A stretch of 64,000 nucleotides of DNA from Onchidella celtica. Taxonomy: Eukaryota; Mollusca; Gastropoda; Systellommatophora; Onchidiidae. Below the pieces are notes generated by a model. It worked only from the letters and a program-made list of their open reading frames with translations, ran no database searches and was not told the origin of the DNA. The translations under genes and the position numbers were made by a program. The stretch covers positions 31,404,230 through 31,468,229 of the forward strand of contig OZ007582.1 of NCBI GenBank assembly GCA_963931925.1, read 5' to 3'. How positions within the stretch are numbered: position 1 is the stretch's first letter; each line of letters starts with the position of its first letter. Shown piece after piece: positions 52,937 to 64,000 of the stretch.

Positions 52937-54844
52937 TTGGAAAAATTCACCTCAAGAAGAGACATTTTACAGTGATAGATTTTGAGTTTTGTCTGGGAAT
53001 TATACTGTTCTATTTTCATGAACAGCGTTTTGTAAAAATCAAATTATTTCAGGGTAATGCTTGTATAAAGTTGCAGTTTGTTCATTGCCTTAAGAGATGG
53101 AAATGAAATTTCAGTGACAAAATGGGCTTTAAACTATGCAAAGGCATGAAATGTTTAATGAAATTATTAATGATGTGACAATACATAAGGTCAGAGGAAC
53201 TTGCTACATGGATCAATGCCCTAGTTTTGGGACCATTGCTTTTACAGATTTTACCAGAGTAGGGAAAAAACTCAACTGTTTCATTGCTAATTTTTCATTT
53301 GATATCATGATGAGATTTATTTATTCACATTACTGTGTCATTTCCATTTTAAAACAGTGACATAATGCATTTTCATTCCAGTACAAAGTGTGGTTTATGC
53401 TACTAATAAGTCAGTTTTACACTGCAAGGATGTAGCCTACAGCATGGTTTTAACTATACTTATTTATGTTGCTGCTGAAATGGCTGAATGCACAAATGGT
53501 TTATCATGTCAGATTAATTTGTGATTTGACCCAGTTCAGCAAGTTAATGGAATTTTATCTTGGAATTCAATTTTAAAGGCCAGTCCTACATGGCTTTGGT
53601 TTTCACAAACTTGAAATGTTTGCTCCCTGTCTCTGTGGAACTCTGCGCACATTGTGGACATACATCAGACACCCTGAATTTGATAGTGAGGGTATGCTGG
53701 TCAGCATACAGGGGGAATCACACGCATAGCAATGTAGGAGTTGAGCCAGTGTTTTTCTCCCTCTTGCAAAATTGACTTTACTAGACCTATGCAGTTTGTG
53801 TGCTGAGACCATCAGTTTGCTAAAGATTGAGTCCTGCGACATCGTTGTCTTCGTGTTCAGTGATAAGAAACGTGTCAGGTGGAGCGAGATAAGTAACAAT
53901 CTTCAGAGGAAGACTGGGTTTTTTCATTAGATGTTTCGGCCTTTAACTTCCTGATATCTTCTAGAACCCCGGCCACATGGAACTCATGACTCTTGGTGTT
54001 CATCACCCATCTTTTTTTTTTCATCGCCAGAATCAGGGTTTGAACCAGTAACACTGGTTTTTGGTGCAGATGTCTTATATTGCTTCATATTCATTCATCT
54101 GCAGTGATTTGAAATCCTTTTCACTGGATTTTCGTTTGAATTTAAAGTTTAGGCTAGATGCACATATGCAACTCGCTGTTGTGTTGCACTCTTGTCAGGG
54201 TTTCATGTTCCCATTGACACAGTGATGAGCCCGCGTCTTGCATGTGTACACGTCTCCATTCATTTGCCGAAGTTTCAAAAAATGTGACACAACAGCAACA
54301 CAGCAAAATCGCATGTGCACACCTAGGCTTACTTAATCATCTCTTACAGATTTTTTTTTTCTGTTTTTTTTTCCGTACCATTAGAAACTGTTAATAGACC
54401 GTTGTGCCTTGTAAATTACAGAAAAATAAAGTCCCAAATATTTCACATTTTGAAAAAACAACTACAGAAAATATGTAAGGATGCAGCAGAGATTGGAACA
54501 AAATTTAAGAAGGCAAAAAAAAAAGATTTTTTTTTAAATCGCATGTTGCAAAACCCTGCAGTAAAAAACAACAACAACAACAAAAAAAACTTAGAGAAAC
54601 ATGCAATAAACTCACAATTGATTTAGAAATGAACGGGGGAAGTAAAAAATAAACAACATAACCCACTTTATGAACACATTTTTTCACTGTTCGTTCTATA
54701 TCACTGCAAATTTATTATAATATAGATAAGTGTGCCTATGTAAACTTGTATTGTGACAAGCCATGTAGCACCAGTGGAATTCCATGGATTTTGCTGTTTG
54801 GATAACTTGCTCCATGTCAGTGTGAAAGTGCACAGATACACATT
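52937..54844 (+). other. Probable OS-9 3' UTR and downstream region
   Basis: AT-rich, no gene recognised. The first AATAAA after the stop is at 54425-54430, with others near 54605 and 55620; the true poly(A) site cannot be fixed from sequence. Confidence 0.4.
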
Positions 54845-54846
54845 TA

Positions 54847-55055
54847 AGGATGAAACAGACCAACACTGGTGTAGATGCCAGGCCGGTGGCTTGCCGCCCA
54901 TAAAATTGTGCTTCATACCAGCACAATAGGCACTGCCCACATAGCGATCCAGTGGGATGCAGTGGACAGTGCCTATTGTGTTGACGTGAAGCAAAATTTA
55001 TGGGCGGCAAGCCACTGGCCTGGCACCTACAACACCCTTGGTCTGTTTCATCCCT
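54847..55055. mobile_element. Foldback miniature element with TA target site
   Basis: 209 bp, almost entirely two inverted arms of about 95 bp (AGGATGAAACAGACCAA.. against ..CTGTTTCATCCCT) around a short loop. The arms share GTGGCTTGCCGCCCATAAA and CACAATAGGCACTG. Flanked by TA on both sides, as for Tc1/mariner-type miniature elements. A worn half copy lies at 58501-58551. Confidence 0.75.
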
Positions 55056-55135
55056 TATAATATATGTTTCCATGCAAGTGTATGTAGACGTATACTTTTG
55101 GGCTGCACAGTTCAGATGGAATTTTGAATTCAGGG

Positions 55136-55382
55136 TTTTCTGAATTGTTCACTTTGAGCCCTGACTTTGCTGTTTCCACTGAATTCAGCTTTTTGCCGTG
55201 TGATGTGTGGGCACGGAAATCACGGACTTCCTGAACTGTTCACTTGGAGCCTGAATTTGCTGTTTCATCTGAATTCAGCTTTTTGCCATGTGATGTGTGG
55301 GCACGGAAATCACGGACTTCCTGAACTGTTCACTTGGAGCCCTGAATTTGCTGTTTCATCTGAATTCAGCTTTTTGCCATGA
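55136..55382 (+). repeat. 90-bp tandem repeat, about 2.7 units
   Basis: Unit includes CTGAACTGTTCACTTGGAGC and ATTCAGCTTTTTGCCATGTG. Unit starts near 55141, 55231 and 55321. The last two units are nearly identical. Confidence 0.85.
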
Positions 55383-56413
55383 TGTCTGTGATGATGCATG
55401 TTGTACTATTCGTGGCAGCTCCTTCCCAAAGCGTTGTCTTGATCTAGTCAAATCTTTGAATATGATCTGCGTTCATGTTTCATCAAAGAAGAAAATCCTT
55501 CTCACCAGGAACAATTTTGCCAGTGTTTTAACATCATGGCCTAACTGGTTTTTCATTGTTTTCAGAGAAAGAAAAAAAAATTGTTTCATCTAGGTGAAAT
55601 GGTGGAATTGATGACTGCAAAATAAACCATCATAACTTGACTTTTTCAAAAATTAAGATATCGGCATGCTTGTACATGTTGACAGCCCATTTGCTTGATA
55701 TTAATTGTGGGTTAAATTCTGAAAATCAAAGGTTAGATCACATTTTTTAAGGGGGGGGGGGGGGGGGGGACGGGTCCTGAGAGTGGTATTCTAAACAACA
55801 CAGAATAGGCAATTTTAACTTCCATATTTGAATTCAGCATGTCCAAATTAGGGGAGGAAAGTATAAAAGAAAATACTTGGACTTATTGGTTATCATGGTA
55901 ACGCCGCCATCTTGAATTTCGCCTCTAAGTAAACAGCTATTTTCAAAACCTAAAGGCTCCGTCATTTTTCAACAAATGATCATGAAATTTTGTATGCTTA
56001 TATTTCAATACATAATAAAGATATTTTAATATTTTTATTTGGATATCTTTGATAGATGTTTTTCTAAGAAATTCTGAAAACTGTGTATGGCGCGTAAGCA
56101 TTTTTCTTGATTTTTCACCACAAAAATGATAGAATTCTCGTAAACTATTAAAGATACTCAAACGTGGATACTAACTTTTTTAGTATACAATATAAAGATG
56201 CTATAGTGCAATTTTCATCGAAATCCAACAAAATATAAAAAAGGAGTTAGGAAATTAACGTTAAAAAAGTAAGTTTTGAGAAAAACGCGTTTGAAAATTT
56301 GCAAAGGTTTTTTGGCTGAAAAAAGTGTCTGGATGTTTACAAAATGTCTCAATACATTCCTGGCCGTTCTGGATCATTCATATAAGTGGGAGATTCCAAT
56401 ATAAGGTCCCTAT
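55383..56413. other. Non-coding, contains a G19 run
   Basis: AT-rich; G19 at 55751-55769. No gene or known repeat. Confidence 0.5.
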
Positions 56414-56521
56414 GACTTGGAATAATGTAAAGAGGCTGGCCCATGATAGAGAGGGATGGAAAGTGTTTGTTGGTGGCCTATACCCTGATCCAGGGTGAGA
56501 AAGGCAATGATGATGATGATA
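56414..56521 (+). mobile_element. 5'-truncated scrap of the 4474-7716 LINE family
   Basis: About 108 bp matching the last coding bases and 3' end of the LINE at 4474-7716: GACTTGGAATAATGTAAAGA, GGCCCATGATAGAGAGGGAT, GGCCTATACCCTGATCCAGG, then GAGAAAGGCAA and (TGA)n at 56507-56521. Only about two or three mismatches, so a second, recent, severely truncated insertion. Confidence 0.9.
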
Positions 56522-57452
56522 CCACAAATCGGCCAGAAATGGCGTTTCATTGTGTCTTGAACTGGCAATTATAGCGTATTTTCTTCGATTAGAAGCGAAT
56601 ATTTTACTCGACCCTCTCCCATGAAAGTCTTGTTTTTTTTATGGAAAAACACTTAACTAGGTCAAATGAGTATCAAAAACGTAAATAGAAATGGTTGAAC
56701 CTTCCGAAAATCGACAAAAGCAAGAATCAACATTTTGAGCCAAAAATTCGATTTCAGGACCCGTCCCCCCCCCCCCCCCCCAACCCACCTTAAATATTGT
56801 TACCAATACCATTTAGCATCAGGCAAAAATATTGTTCATACTGCACTGGAATCTATTATCAACAGGTATCAAAATATGGAAAAGAATCATTTTTTACTTG
56901 TCTTGGAATGTTTAAAAAAAAACAAAAACATACAAAAAAAAAACACAAGAAAAACAAAATGAAATACACCCCCCCCCCCCTTTCCAAGGGATCACAATGA
57001 AAGAACAAAAAGATTTAACACAGATTTTCCCTTAATGTTAACTCTGTGCTGGAGGTTCTGCCAGTCACCACATGAAACAAAACAAAATACAGATTAACAG
57101 TACAAAATACTGACATGTATAACATAAAGATGGAGTTCACATGGCTTATTTTATATGCTTATGAATGTAACACTTGACAATGTTTTTGATGTGCAATAAG
57201 CAAGAGAATTCAGTTCTCTGGCCAACATGAATCAATTTCAGTGTTGTTTTATTGATTGTTTTCGGTGCAGTAAGTTTTGTGTGGAGAGATAATCACAGGG
57301 GAGTGATTGAAATGTTTGTTCTCATTCTTCAACTTGTGCCTGAGATTTTTTTAGTTTCATCCAAAATAATCAAAATCTCTGTCTTTGTCTTTTCCTCACA
57401 CTTTCTCTTTCTTCCTCTCTTGCTGTGACTCTGTATCTTCTGTATCTCTCCC

Positions 57453-57483
<31 letters not shown>

Positions 57484-58500
57484 CCATACACTTTTCTGTG
57501 ACACTCTTTCTCTGGACTGTCTGCATATCTCTCTCTCTCTCACTCTCACTCCCTCTCTCCCTCTATACCCCCCCCCCCCCCCTCTTCTAACACATTATTT
57601 GTACTGTGTCAGGCGTCAATGACAATAAATTATAATTTTTAATCACATTTTTTGTTTTAATCATCACATTTCTTAAAATTTAAACTTCTATTATTATTAT
57701 TGTTTATGAGTGACCATTTAGGGCGTGGGGCCAAATGAAGTTTTTGTATGCTCAACGATATTTTGTGAACATTTTAGGCTTAAGGTAAGGATTAAGATTA
57801 CTTTTGGCTTGTCGACCACAATTACTCTTTCGCTGGTGAAATGGCCACAGTAATTATCGCAGAAATTGCCCTTGGACTGAACTTTTACAAAGATATTGTG
57901 AACATTTTGGCCTCAGGGCCCCAAATAATCACCACCTTATTGCTATTTTTTTTTTTTATCGTATTAAGTTTTATAACAGTAACATCTTAACTGCCTTTTC
58001 AGTTTGTTTCATTTTAATCAGATTGATTTTACAGTAATTATCCACGCTAAACTTTGTAATGCGGGATTTCCTTTCTTTCTTTCTTTGTATGATTATCCAT
58101 ATAATATGGAGTGTTTGTGACATAAGTACCCAAATCAAATAGCACAAAAATACAAAAGAGATTTAGCCATAACGGCAGTTGTCCTCCTGAGAGTTAACCA
58201 TTGCCTGATAGTGCTTTTGCTCTGCTCTCAGTCTGTGTATATTTATCATCTTGTAGTCCTGTAAGGCTGAATTGAGTGAGTCATGAATACTGAACTGGGT
58301 TCAGCTATGGTTTCCCATGTAAAATTACCACTATCCCCTAATAACAACCTTTTCGCAAGACTGTGGTATGTTACAGATGGCTGTTGTCAGGGGGATCTGT
58401 GGTATGTTATTTTTTGGGGGTTTTGTATTTTGTATACTTCTTTGTATACCACATCGGCGTGGGCAGTGAGTAGTGTATTAGTGTGATACATAATTAATTG
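56522..58500. other. Non-coding with homopolymer and CT/CA microsatellites
   Basis: C17 at 56765-56781, C12 at 56969-56980, (CT)n(CA)n at about 57446-57485, (CT)n at about 57526-57545, C15 at 57568-57582. No gene recognised. Confidence 0.55.
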
Positions 58501-58551
58501 GTGGTAAGCCACCAGTCTAGCACGTACACCAGCCTAGGTCATTTTAACCCG
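58501..58551. repeat. Worn half copy of the 54847-55055 foldback
   Basis: GTGGTAAGCCACCAGTCTAG .. TAACCC parallels GCGGCAAGCCACTGGCCTGG .. ATCCCT of the right arm. Confidence 0.5.
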
Positions 58552-61500
58552 TAAAGAAATTTTAAGTAGAAATAATGAGTGTGTTTTGTTTCATTTATTT
58601 TTAATTTGAGTCTGACATTCTGGTCATCTCTTGAGTGAGACTCTGAATTATGTAATTATATATACATGGTGAGTATGGGACATGTTCATCCCTGCTCTAA
58701 CACATTCGAAGCCAGAAACACTTATGTTTATTATGTCCAGTTGTAACATTTACAGGGTAATGGTCTCAAGTGCGAACTGTCCAATAGAAATGCAAAACAG
58801 TAGATAGTGATCAAACATTTTCTTAGAAGAAACCACAGAAAATTTGTGAGTTGCAGCCAGGCTTGAAGCAAAGTCAAAATATGGCAAAAAGGAAAAAGTT
58901 GTGTGTAGCAAAGCCTCATGTCAGAAACAATACAGAAACGATACAATAAGATGCAAAGGAAATGGAAAGACAAAGCAAACTTTGGATCAATTGATCTTCT
59001 TCAGGAAAAAAAATGAAACAGGATAGAAAACTGAACAAATAGAAAAATTGTATGATGTTTTACAAATTATACGAGTACATTGCTGTGTGTTCCAGACTTA
59101 TTTTCTGAATGCAAGTTGACCATCAATGTATGGTGACTTGAAGTGATTAAACAGCCTATTTCAGTAACCTATTTTGACATTTAATCAGTCATTTCCTTAT
59201 TCCTGCCATACAGCTGACCTTTCTAGAATTTTCAAGTTTAAACATGTACTTGGAGACCATTATAATGATGTCAGTTTAGGCAGGGAGTTAGAGAGAGTAC
59301 TAGACCAAAGATTATGGATGACTTTATGTTGACTTTTAATTGTGAGCAAATGGGTAATGTAATCAGGCATTTCTATGATCGGTTTCTCTACTGCAGTTTG
59401 CCAGATCTGATTTGGGGGGCTTTACTGGTACTTCCTTCTGGTCCACAGATTTCCCTGGGGTTTTTTGGGTTTTTTTTGGGTCTTTTCCAAAGAATCATGT
59501 TATGTCAGTTACTTGTACTGATAGCTTTCAGTATTCTTTTACTAACCGTTATTTCCACTAACTTGCCTTAGCTGTAAGTATGTGTCAAAATTAAGTTGTG
59601 TAGAAGATTTCTACACGAGACTTCTGTTCTCCGATTTCTCAGGTTTTTGTTTTTTACGAAGAATCGTGTTATATCATGCATACGTATTGCATTTACTGAT
59701 AGTTTCCAGTATTTTTTTTATTAACTGTCATTTTCGTTAAAATGTCCGAGTGGAAGGCATCTGTGAAAGTTCAATGTTGTTAAAGATTTCTTCATGCTTT
59801 TTGTTAGCCTCTTTGGGGTGTAATGCTCAAATCAGAGCCAGGCTTAAGGGTTGCCTGGCCCAATAATTATAAGTGTTGCTGCTGTCTTGAAAATCTGCAA
59901 TATGGTGATAGGTGTGCGTTGTTGTGTGTGCTTGACAAGACTGAATTATCCTGGCATGGATCCCCTTTAGGCACAGGGTCCATCTGGAAGCAGTTGGTCC
60001 AGCTGGCTTAGAGCAAAGCCTAGTTCAAGTTGTTCAAAGCAATGTAGGACCCACATGTACCAGTTTTTACAGCAAGCTTGAATTTTGACATGGTGAGAAT
60101 AAAATAGAGGTGGAGCGCAAGGCTCATCCATTGACTCACAGGATTTTGTGTTCCTAACCGTTTCCACCAATCATGTCATTGACTCAAAGCTTCCAAAAAC
60201 ATACATTTATACATGTCAGACTTATTTTATGTGTATTTAGGTTTACGCTGCTGACTGGCCATACTATTTCAGGCCAGTTCGATAGTTTTCAGAATTTTCC
60301 ACTTTGAGCCCTGGAAGTGACAGTGGCAGAGGATGGGAAATATAGACTCTAACATTTTACGTCTGGTAGCAATATGTATTCTGATTTCGAAAGTTTGTCT
60401 AGCACAGTATATATGCACTATAGTTTCTGACCATACAGATTCAGTGAAAGATTCAAGTGTTGTTTTGAAATTATGTCACTGCTGTGAAAGACTGGTGAAT
60501 TTGACCTCTTCAGGCAATATTCTGCATGTATCACAGAACTAAAGGGGCTCTAAATAAACATATCTTTGGCATGAAAACTTCTCTGGTGAGAATTATGACA
60601 AATCTTTGACACTTTCTTTCATTTACAGTTCGACGTTTGTTGATTTGCGTTGTGTTGGTGTCACTTTTTTTTTTAATTTGAGAGAAAAGTGTCTTAATTT
60701 TGTTCAAAATGGGATTTTTATTTTGTCTGCTGTTGTAAAGATTGTATTTAGAGATGTTAACTGAATGAAATGATTGGAGAATGTTAACTAGATTGTCTCG
60801 CTCATTTTCGTCCTCGTGCATTCCATTTTTGTGCGTATTTCATGATATTTTTTGTAAATGAGCATTATGATTGGTTTGGTAATCAGAGAGGGTCTCCATT
60901 TTTCTTTTCTTTCTTCTTTGGTATATTATGGTATATTATCGTAATTTTGTCAGTGTGGATCATGGTATGCCATTTGATCACTTGTGGTGATGGAGAGAAG
61001 TGATCAGTCTATTTCATGCTTCTTCTGATAAATTCATGTCAGAACTGTGCATGGCGCCTACACATTTTATGTAATGTATGTCATTTGTATCTCTTAGCTG
61101 AAACACTAGTTTGAGGGGAGGGGGGGGGGGGTGGTCTCTTCCCTTGAGCGCTTTTCATAGGCTGAGGAAAGCACACATCCCTCTCCCCCTACCCCTTTGA
61201 GCTACTCATATCACAACGATCATTGCACATTTGCCTACTTCGAGTCATTTTTATAACATTTTCAGAGAGCCTGAAAAAGTCATCATTGCCTTGCAAATCT
61301 TGTGACTTGTGCAAAACTGTTTTCTTGTCAAAATTCAGACTTTGGAGGCTTCATACAAAAACTCCAAGTTTTTCAGGATAAAACAAACTAGCCTTATTTT
61401 TTTCTGGGACCTTAGGCCCTACCCTAAAAAAAAAGAAAAATAATTTAGGCAGTTGTGTTATGACTGTGACTATATGGTTGGCTCTTGCCATTCGTTTGTC

Positions 61501-61868
61501 TTTATTTCTTCTACTGACTTCCTGATTTTTTTCTAATGCAGGTCTAGATCTGATTGTTGACTCTTTGTCCTGATGTATATTATTATATAATTATGCACCA
61601 TGTTCTTTTGGATAAGGGGAAAAATTATTATGTGTTTCCGTATTTTGTTTTGTTTCGTTTGTTTTTGGTTGTAGATTTTAACTTCAAATTCACTTTTGAC
61701 ATGAAATAAACTATGATATTTTAAACTGCCTTCGTTCCCCATTAGCAATGTATTATACACTTATTGGTAAAGTGACGTTTTTTTAAATTTTTTTATTTTT
61801 AAGTATTCTTTGTGTCTCTGTTGCTAAGGCATGAGCAGTTTGTATCAGGCGTAACTAGGCAGATCTGC
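58552..61868. other. Non-coding stretch, no gene recognised
   Basis: AT-rich. Contains a single end of the inverted-repeat family at 58894-58918 and a G12 run at 61120-61131. Open frames here are short, without family features. Confidence 0.45.
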
Positions 61869-61875
61869 AAAGAAA

Positions 61876-62139
61876 GGGTATAATGTCACTGCTCTACGGT
61901 AGTAGCATGTCAGACTTCTGCCTAAAGGCAACTGACGGCTCATTGCATTCCTGAGCGTGAGGGCTATCAGATACTAATTATCAAGAAAAAGAAATGTAAC
62001 AATAGGAAAAACTTAATAATTCAATAGAATCATATTGTCATTTTAATTCACCAAATGACAGGAAAAGAAACATTTTTTTCATATCTCAAAAGTGTCAAAA
62101 ACATTTTGCCATTAGCGTAGAGCAGTAACGATGTAACCC
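61876..62139. mobile_element. 264-bp miniature inverted-repeat element
   Basis: Ends GGGTATAATGTCACTGCTCT / inverted AGAGCAGTAACGATGTAACCC, with a 7-bp target duplication AAAGAAA at 61869-61875 and 62140-62146 (8 bp, CAAAGAAA, if the border shifts by one). The duplication length would suit hAT. No protein. Confidence 0.65.
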
Positions 62140-62444
62140 AAAGAAAGGTTTTGTTCAATACAATGCGAACGTTCACCTGGACTCAAAAACAAACAGCACA
62201 GTTGTACGCGAAGATCAGCCAGTATAATATTATTGTCCTCTAAGCAAAACATGTCACACGAGTGATGCACCCTTAAAGGGCTAAAGGTTTGAGAACCATG
62301 ACATGTTCAGAAAAAACAAAAAACACTTTTTGTGCAGTGTCTCAAATTTAGCTTTCTATGAGTGACTTTGCCTTAGGCATGATACAGATTAAAGAATTAA
62401 GCAGCTCTTTACATACATCTTCCTCTTGAATGGGCTGAGGATAG

Positions 62445-63245
62445 ACAGATCTACTGGGGAATGAACGGTGAAAGTAACTTTATTTTCATCCTGGTATCAG
62501 TTGTGGGTGGTCGGAATGATCTGTCGCTGAATGAAAAATGTACGTAAACAATAATATTTATTTACTATTCATTCTAGTATCGTGGATAGTCATCCTTTAA
62601 TGAAATCTACAGAAGGATGAAAGATGCTAGCATTTTTTTTTCATCCCCTTCTTGCCGTTGATGACCGATCGTCAAAGGAATGGAAATGTAAGCATTCCTT
62701 TGTATTCATCCTCTTTTTGTATTAGTTATGGATAGACAGATCTACAGACGAATGAAAAACGTAAGCATCGCTTTATTTTCATCCTTGCATCAGTTGTGGA
62801 TAGACAGATCTACAGACGAATGAAAAATGTAAGCATCACTCTTTTGTTTCAACCTTGTATTAGTTGTGAATAGACAGATCTACAGACTATTAAAAAAAAA
62901 AAGCATCTCTCTGTTTTCACCCTCTGTATCTCTTGTAGATTGACAGATATAAAGAAGAGTGAAAAATGCAGACATGGTTACTTTTCATCCTCGTTTTGTT
63001 GTCGGTAGACAGATCTACAAAAGAATGAAAATTTAATTTAAGCATCTCTTTATTTTCTTCCTGGTATCAGTTGTGGATAGACAGATCTGCAAAGAAAGGA
63101 AACGTGTAAGCAACTCTATATTTATTTTCATCCTTGTATCAACTGTGGATAGACAGGTCTGCGGAGTAAGGTAAAATATGTAACCAACTGTTCACATACA
63201 TGTAATTTATCTTTATCGGTTGTGGATAGACAGATTTTCAGAGGT
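62445..63245 (+). repeat. Minisatellite, period about 70 bp, about 11 units
   Basis: Unit core GGATAGACAGATCTACAGAC, then GAATGAAAAATGTAAGCATC and TTATTTTCATCCTTGTATCA. Core starts at 62731, 62799 and 62869 show spacings of 68-70. Outer units are more diverged, middle units nearly alike. Confidence 0.85.
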
Positions 63246-64000
63246 GCGAATAATTATTATAACATCTCCTGACATTCACCCTGCTCATGTGTTGGAGATC
63301 TCAGATAGTCTTAGCAGTGGGGAAACTCGGACGAAACCACTTGCGTGGTATGTTTCGTTTACGTCATCGCAGATGGGGCTCATGACAATGAAATGTGATT
63401 GTAGCACTTGGGGAAATTCTGTGCAGCAAAATGAAATCAATCGAGTTTTTTATTTGTTTTTGTTTTATAAATACCAGTTTTTGCTCATGGATGAGGCACG
63501 GGGGGGGGGGGGGGGTGTGGAGAATTATAAAGCCAACCATAAAGTATGTACGCTCGATTTTGGCACCCCCCCCCCACCCCTTCCTCCCTCCCCCGAAAAA
63601 ACAACACTACCAACAAAAAAGTTTGTCATCTGTAGCTCTGCAAAATGCAATTGCGGGGTTTCTTGATATGGCCAGCGATAATCTCAAAGTAACAGTCAGC
63701 ACTGTTCGAAAAAGACCATGAACTAACTTCCTGTTTGCCAGAGTCAGCACTGCACTGTTACCCTCGTCACCATGACAACCGTAGAAGACGGGCGTTCTTT
63801 CATCCTTGTCACCGCCGCTGCAGCAACAACAACAACATTAGTGATAATTAAAACAGCAGCACTAACTCGGATACGATACGCCGCAGTAAAAAATTGCCAT
63901 TGTAATCTTCGGAAAAAAATCAATGGAAGTTCACTGGCTTATTGATTTTCAGTCAATAATCAATCAAGCCAAATAAGCCGGCTTATGTGCACTCGAAAAT
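63246..64000. other. Right end of window, no gene recognised
   Basis: G16 at 63500-63515 and C10 at 63566-63575; a CAA/ACA-rich run near 63822-63837. Open frames across the homopolymers lack any family feature. Confidence 0.45.

Noticed and set aside
53560-53899. Open frames on both strands downstream of OS-9
   Set aside because: Overlapping on opposite strands, no recognisable domain, no splice partners seen.
54000-54070. Possible SINE with a pol III B box (GGTTTGAACC)
   Set aside because: No A box at the right distance, no tail or duplication; a single weak match.
62445-63245. Possible CRISPR-like array
   Set aside because: Whole 70-bp unit is repeated with no unique spacers, in a eukaryotic genome: a minisatellite.
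63220-63721. 148- and 108-codon overlapping frames
   Set aside because: Run through G16 and C10 homopolymers, Gly/Pro runs, no family.

Overview
Eukaryotic, intron-rich, AT-rich DNA. Nearly the whole window is one host gene on the + strand, an orthologue of OS-9 (the ER lectin that hands misfolded glycoproteins to the SEL1L-HRD1 ERAD ligase), plus the transposable elements lodged in its introns. The repeat content (RTE-type LINEs with microsatellite tails, Ty3-type elements with integrase ahead of reverse transcriptase, TTAA-flanked miniature elements, long poly-G/poly-C runs) suggests an invertebrate, perhaps a mollusc; this assignment is inference.

Layout. 1-1263: 3' end of a Ty3/Gypsy element with its LTR. 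1272-1626: antisense RT scrap of a LINE. 2473-52936: OS-9, read here as 17 coding exons with consistent splice phases, 2220 nt of CDS, 739 residues. Exon 1 (signal peptide) is cut off from exon 2 by an intron of about 23.5 kb. That intron holds a LINE 3' fragment (2656-3579) and a nest: a Gmr1-like LTR element A (3948-23981, minus strand), whose left LTR was hit by a full-length RTE-type LINE (4474-7716, intact 1005-residue ORF) and whose interior was hit by a second Gmr1-like LTR element B (12181-20022, minus strand). A and B share the rare order gag-protease-integrase-RT-RNase H. LTR comparison gives the sequence of events: A first (10 differences over 1231 bp), B last or nearly so (no difference seen over 1223 bp).

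Later introns hold a piggyBac-like TTAA family in three copies (about 24.2-25.5, 29.2-30.0 and 49.7-50.4 kb), two other TTAA-flanked elements (31.9-33.05 and 33.3-34.4 kb), a second full-length RTE-like LINE in sense orientation (36552-40513), a hAT-like miniature element (42059-43212), an inverted-repeat element (45789-46404), and a CAC-terminal element with 4-bp target duplications (48331-51101) carrying one of the TTAA copies.

From 52937 to 64000 no further gene was recognised. The stretch holds probable OS-9 3' UTR, foldback and miniature elements, a scrap of the first RTE family (56414-56521), a 90-bp tandem repeat, a 70-bp minisatellite (about 62445-63245) and many homopolymer G/C tracts.
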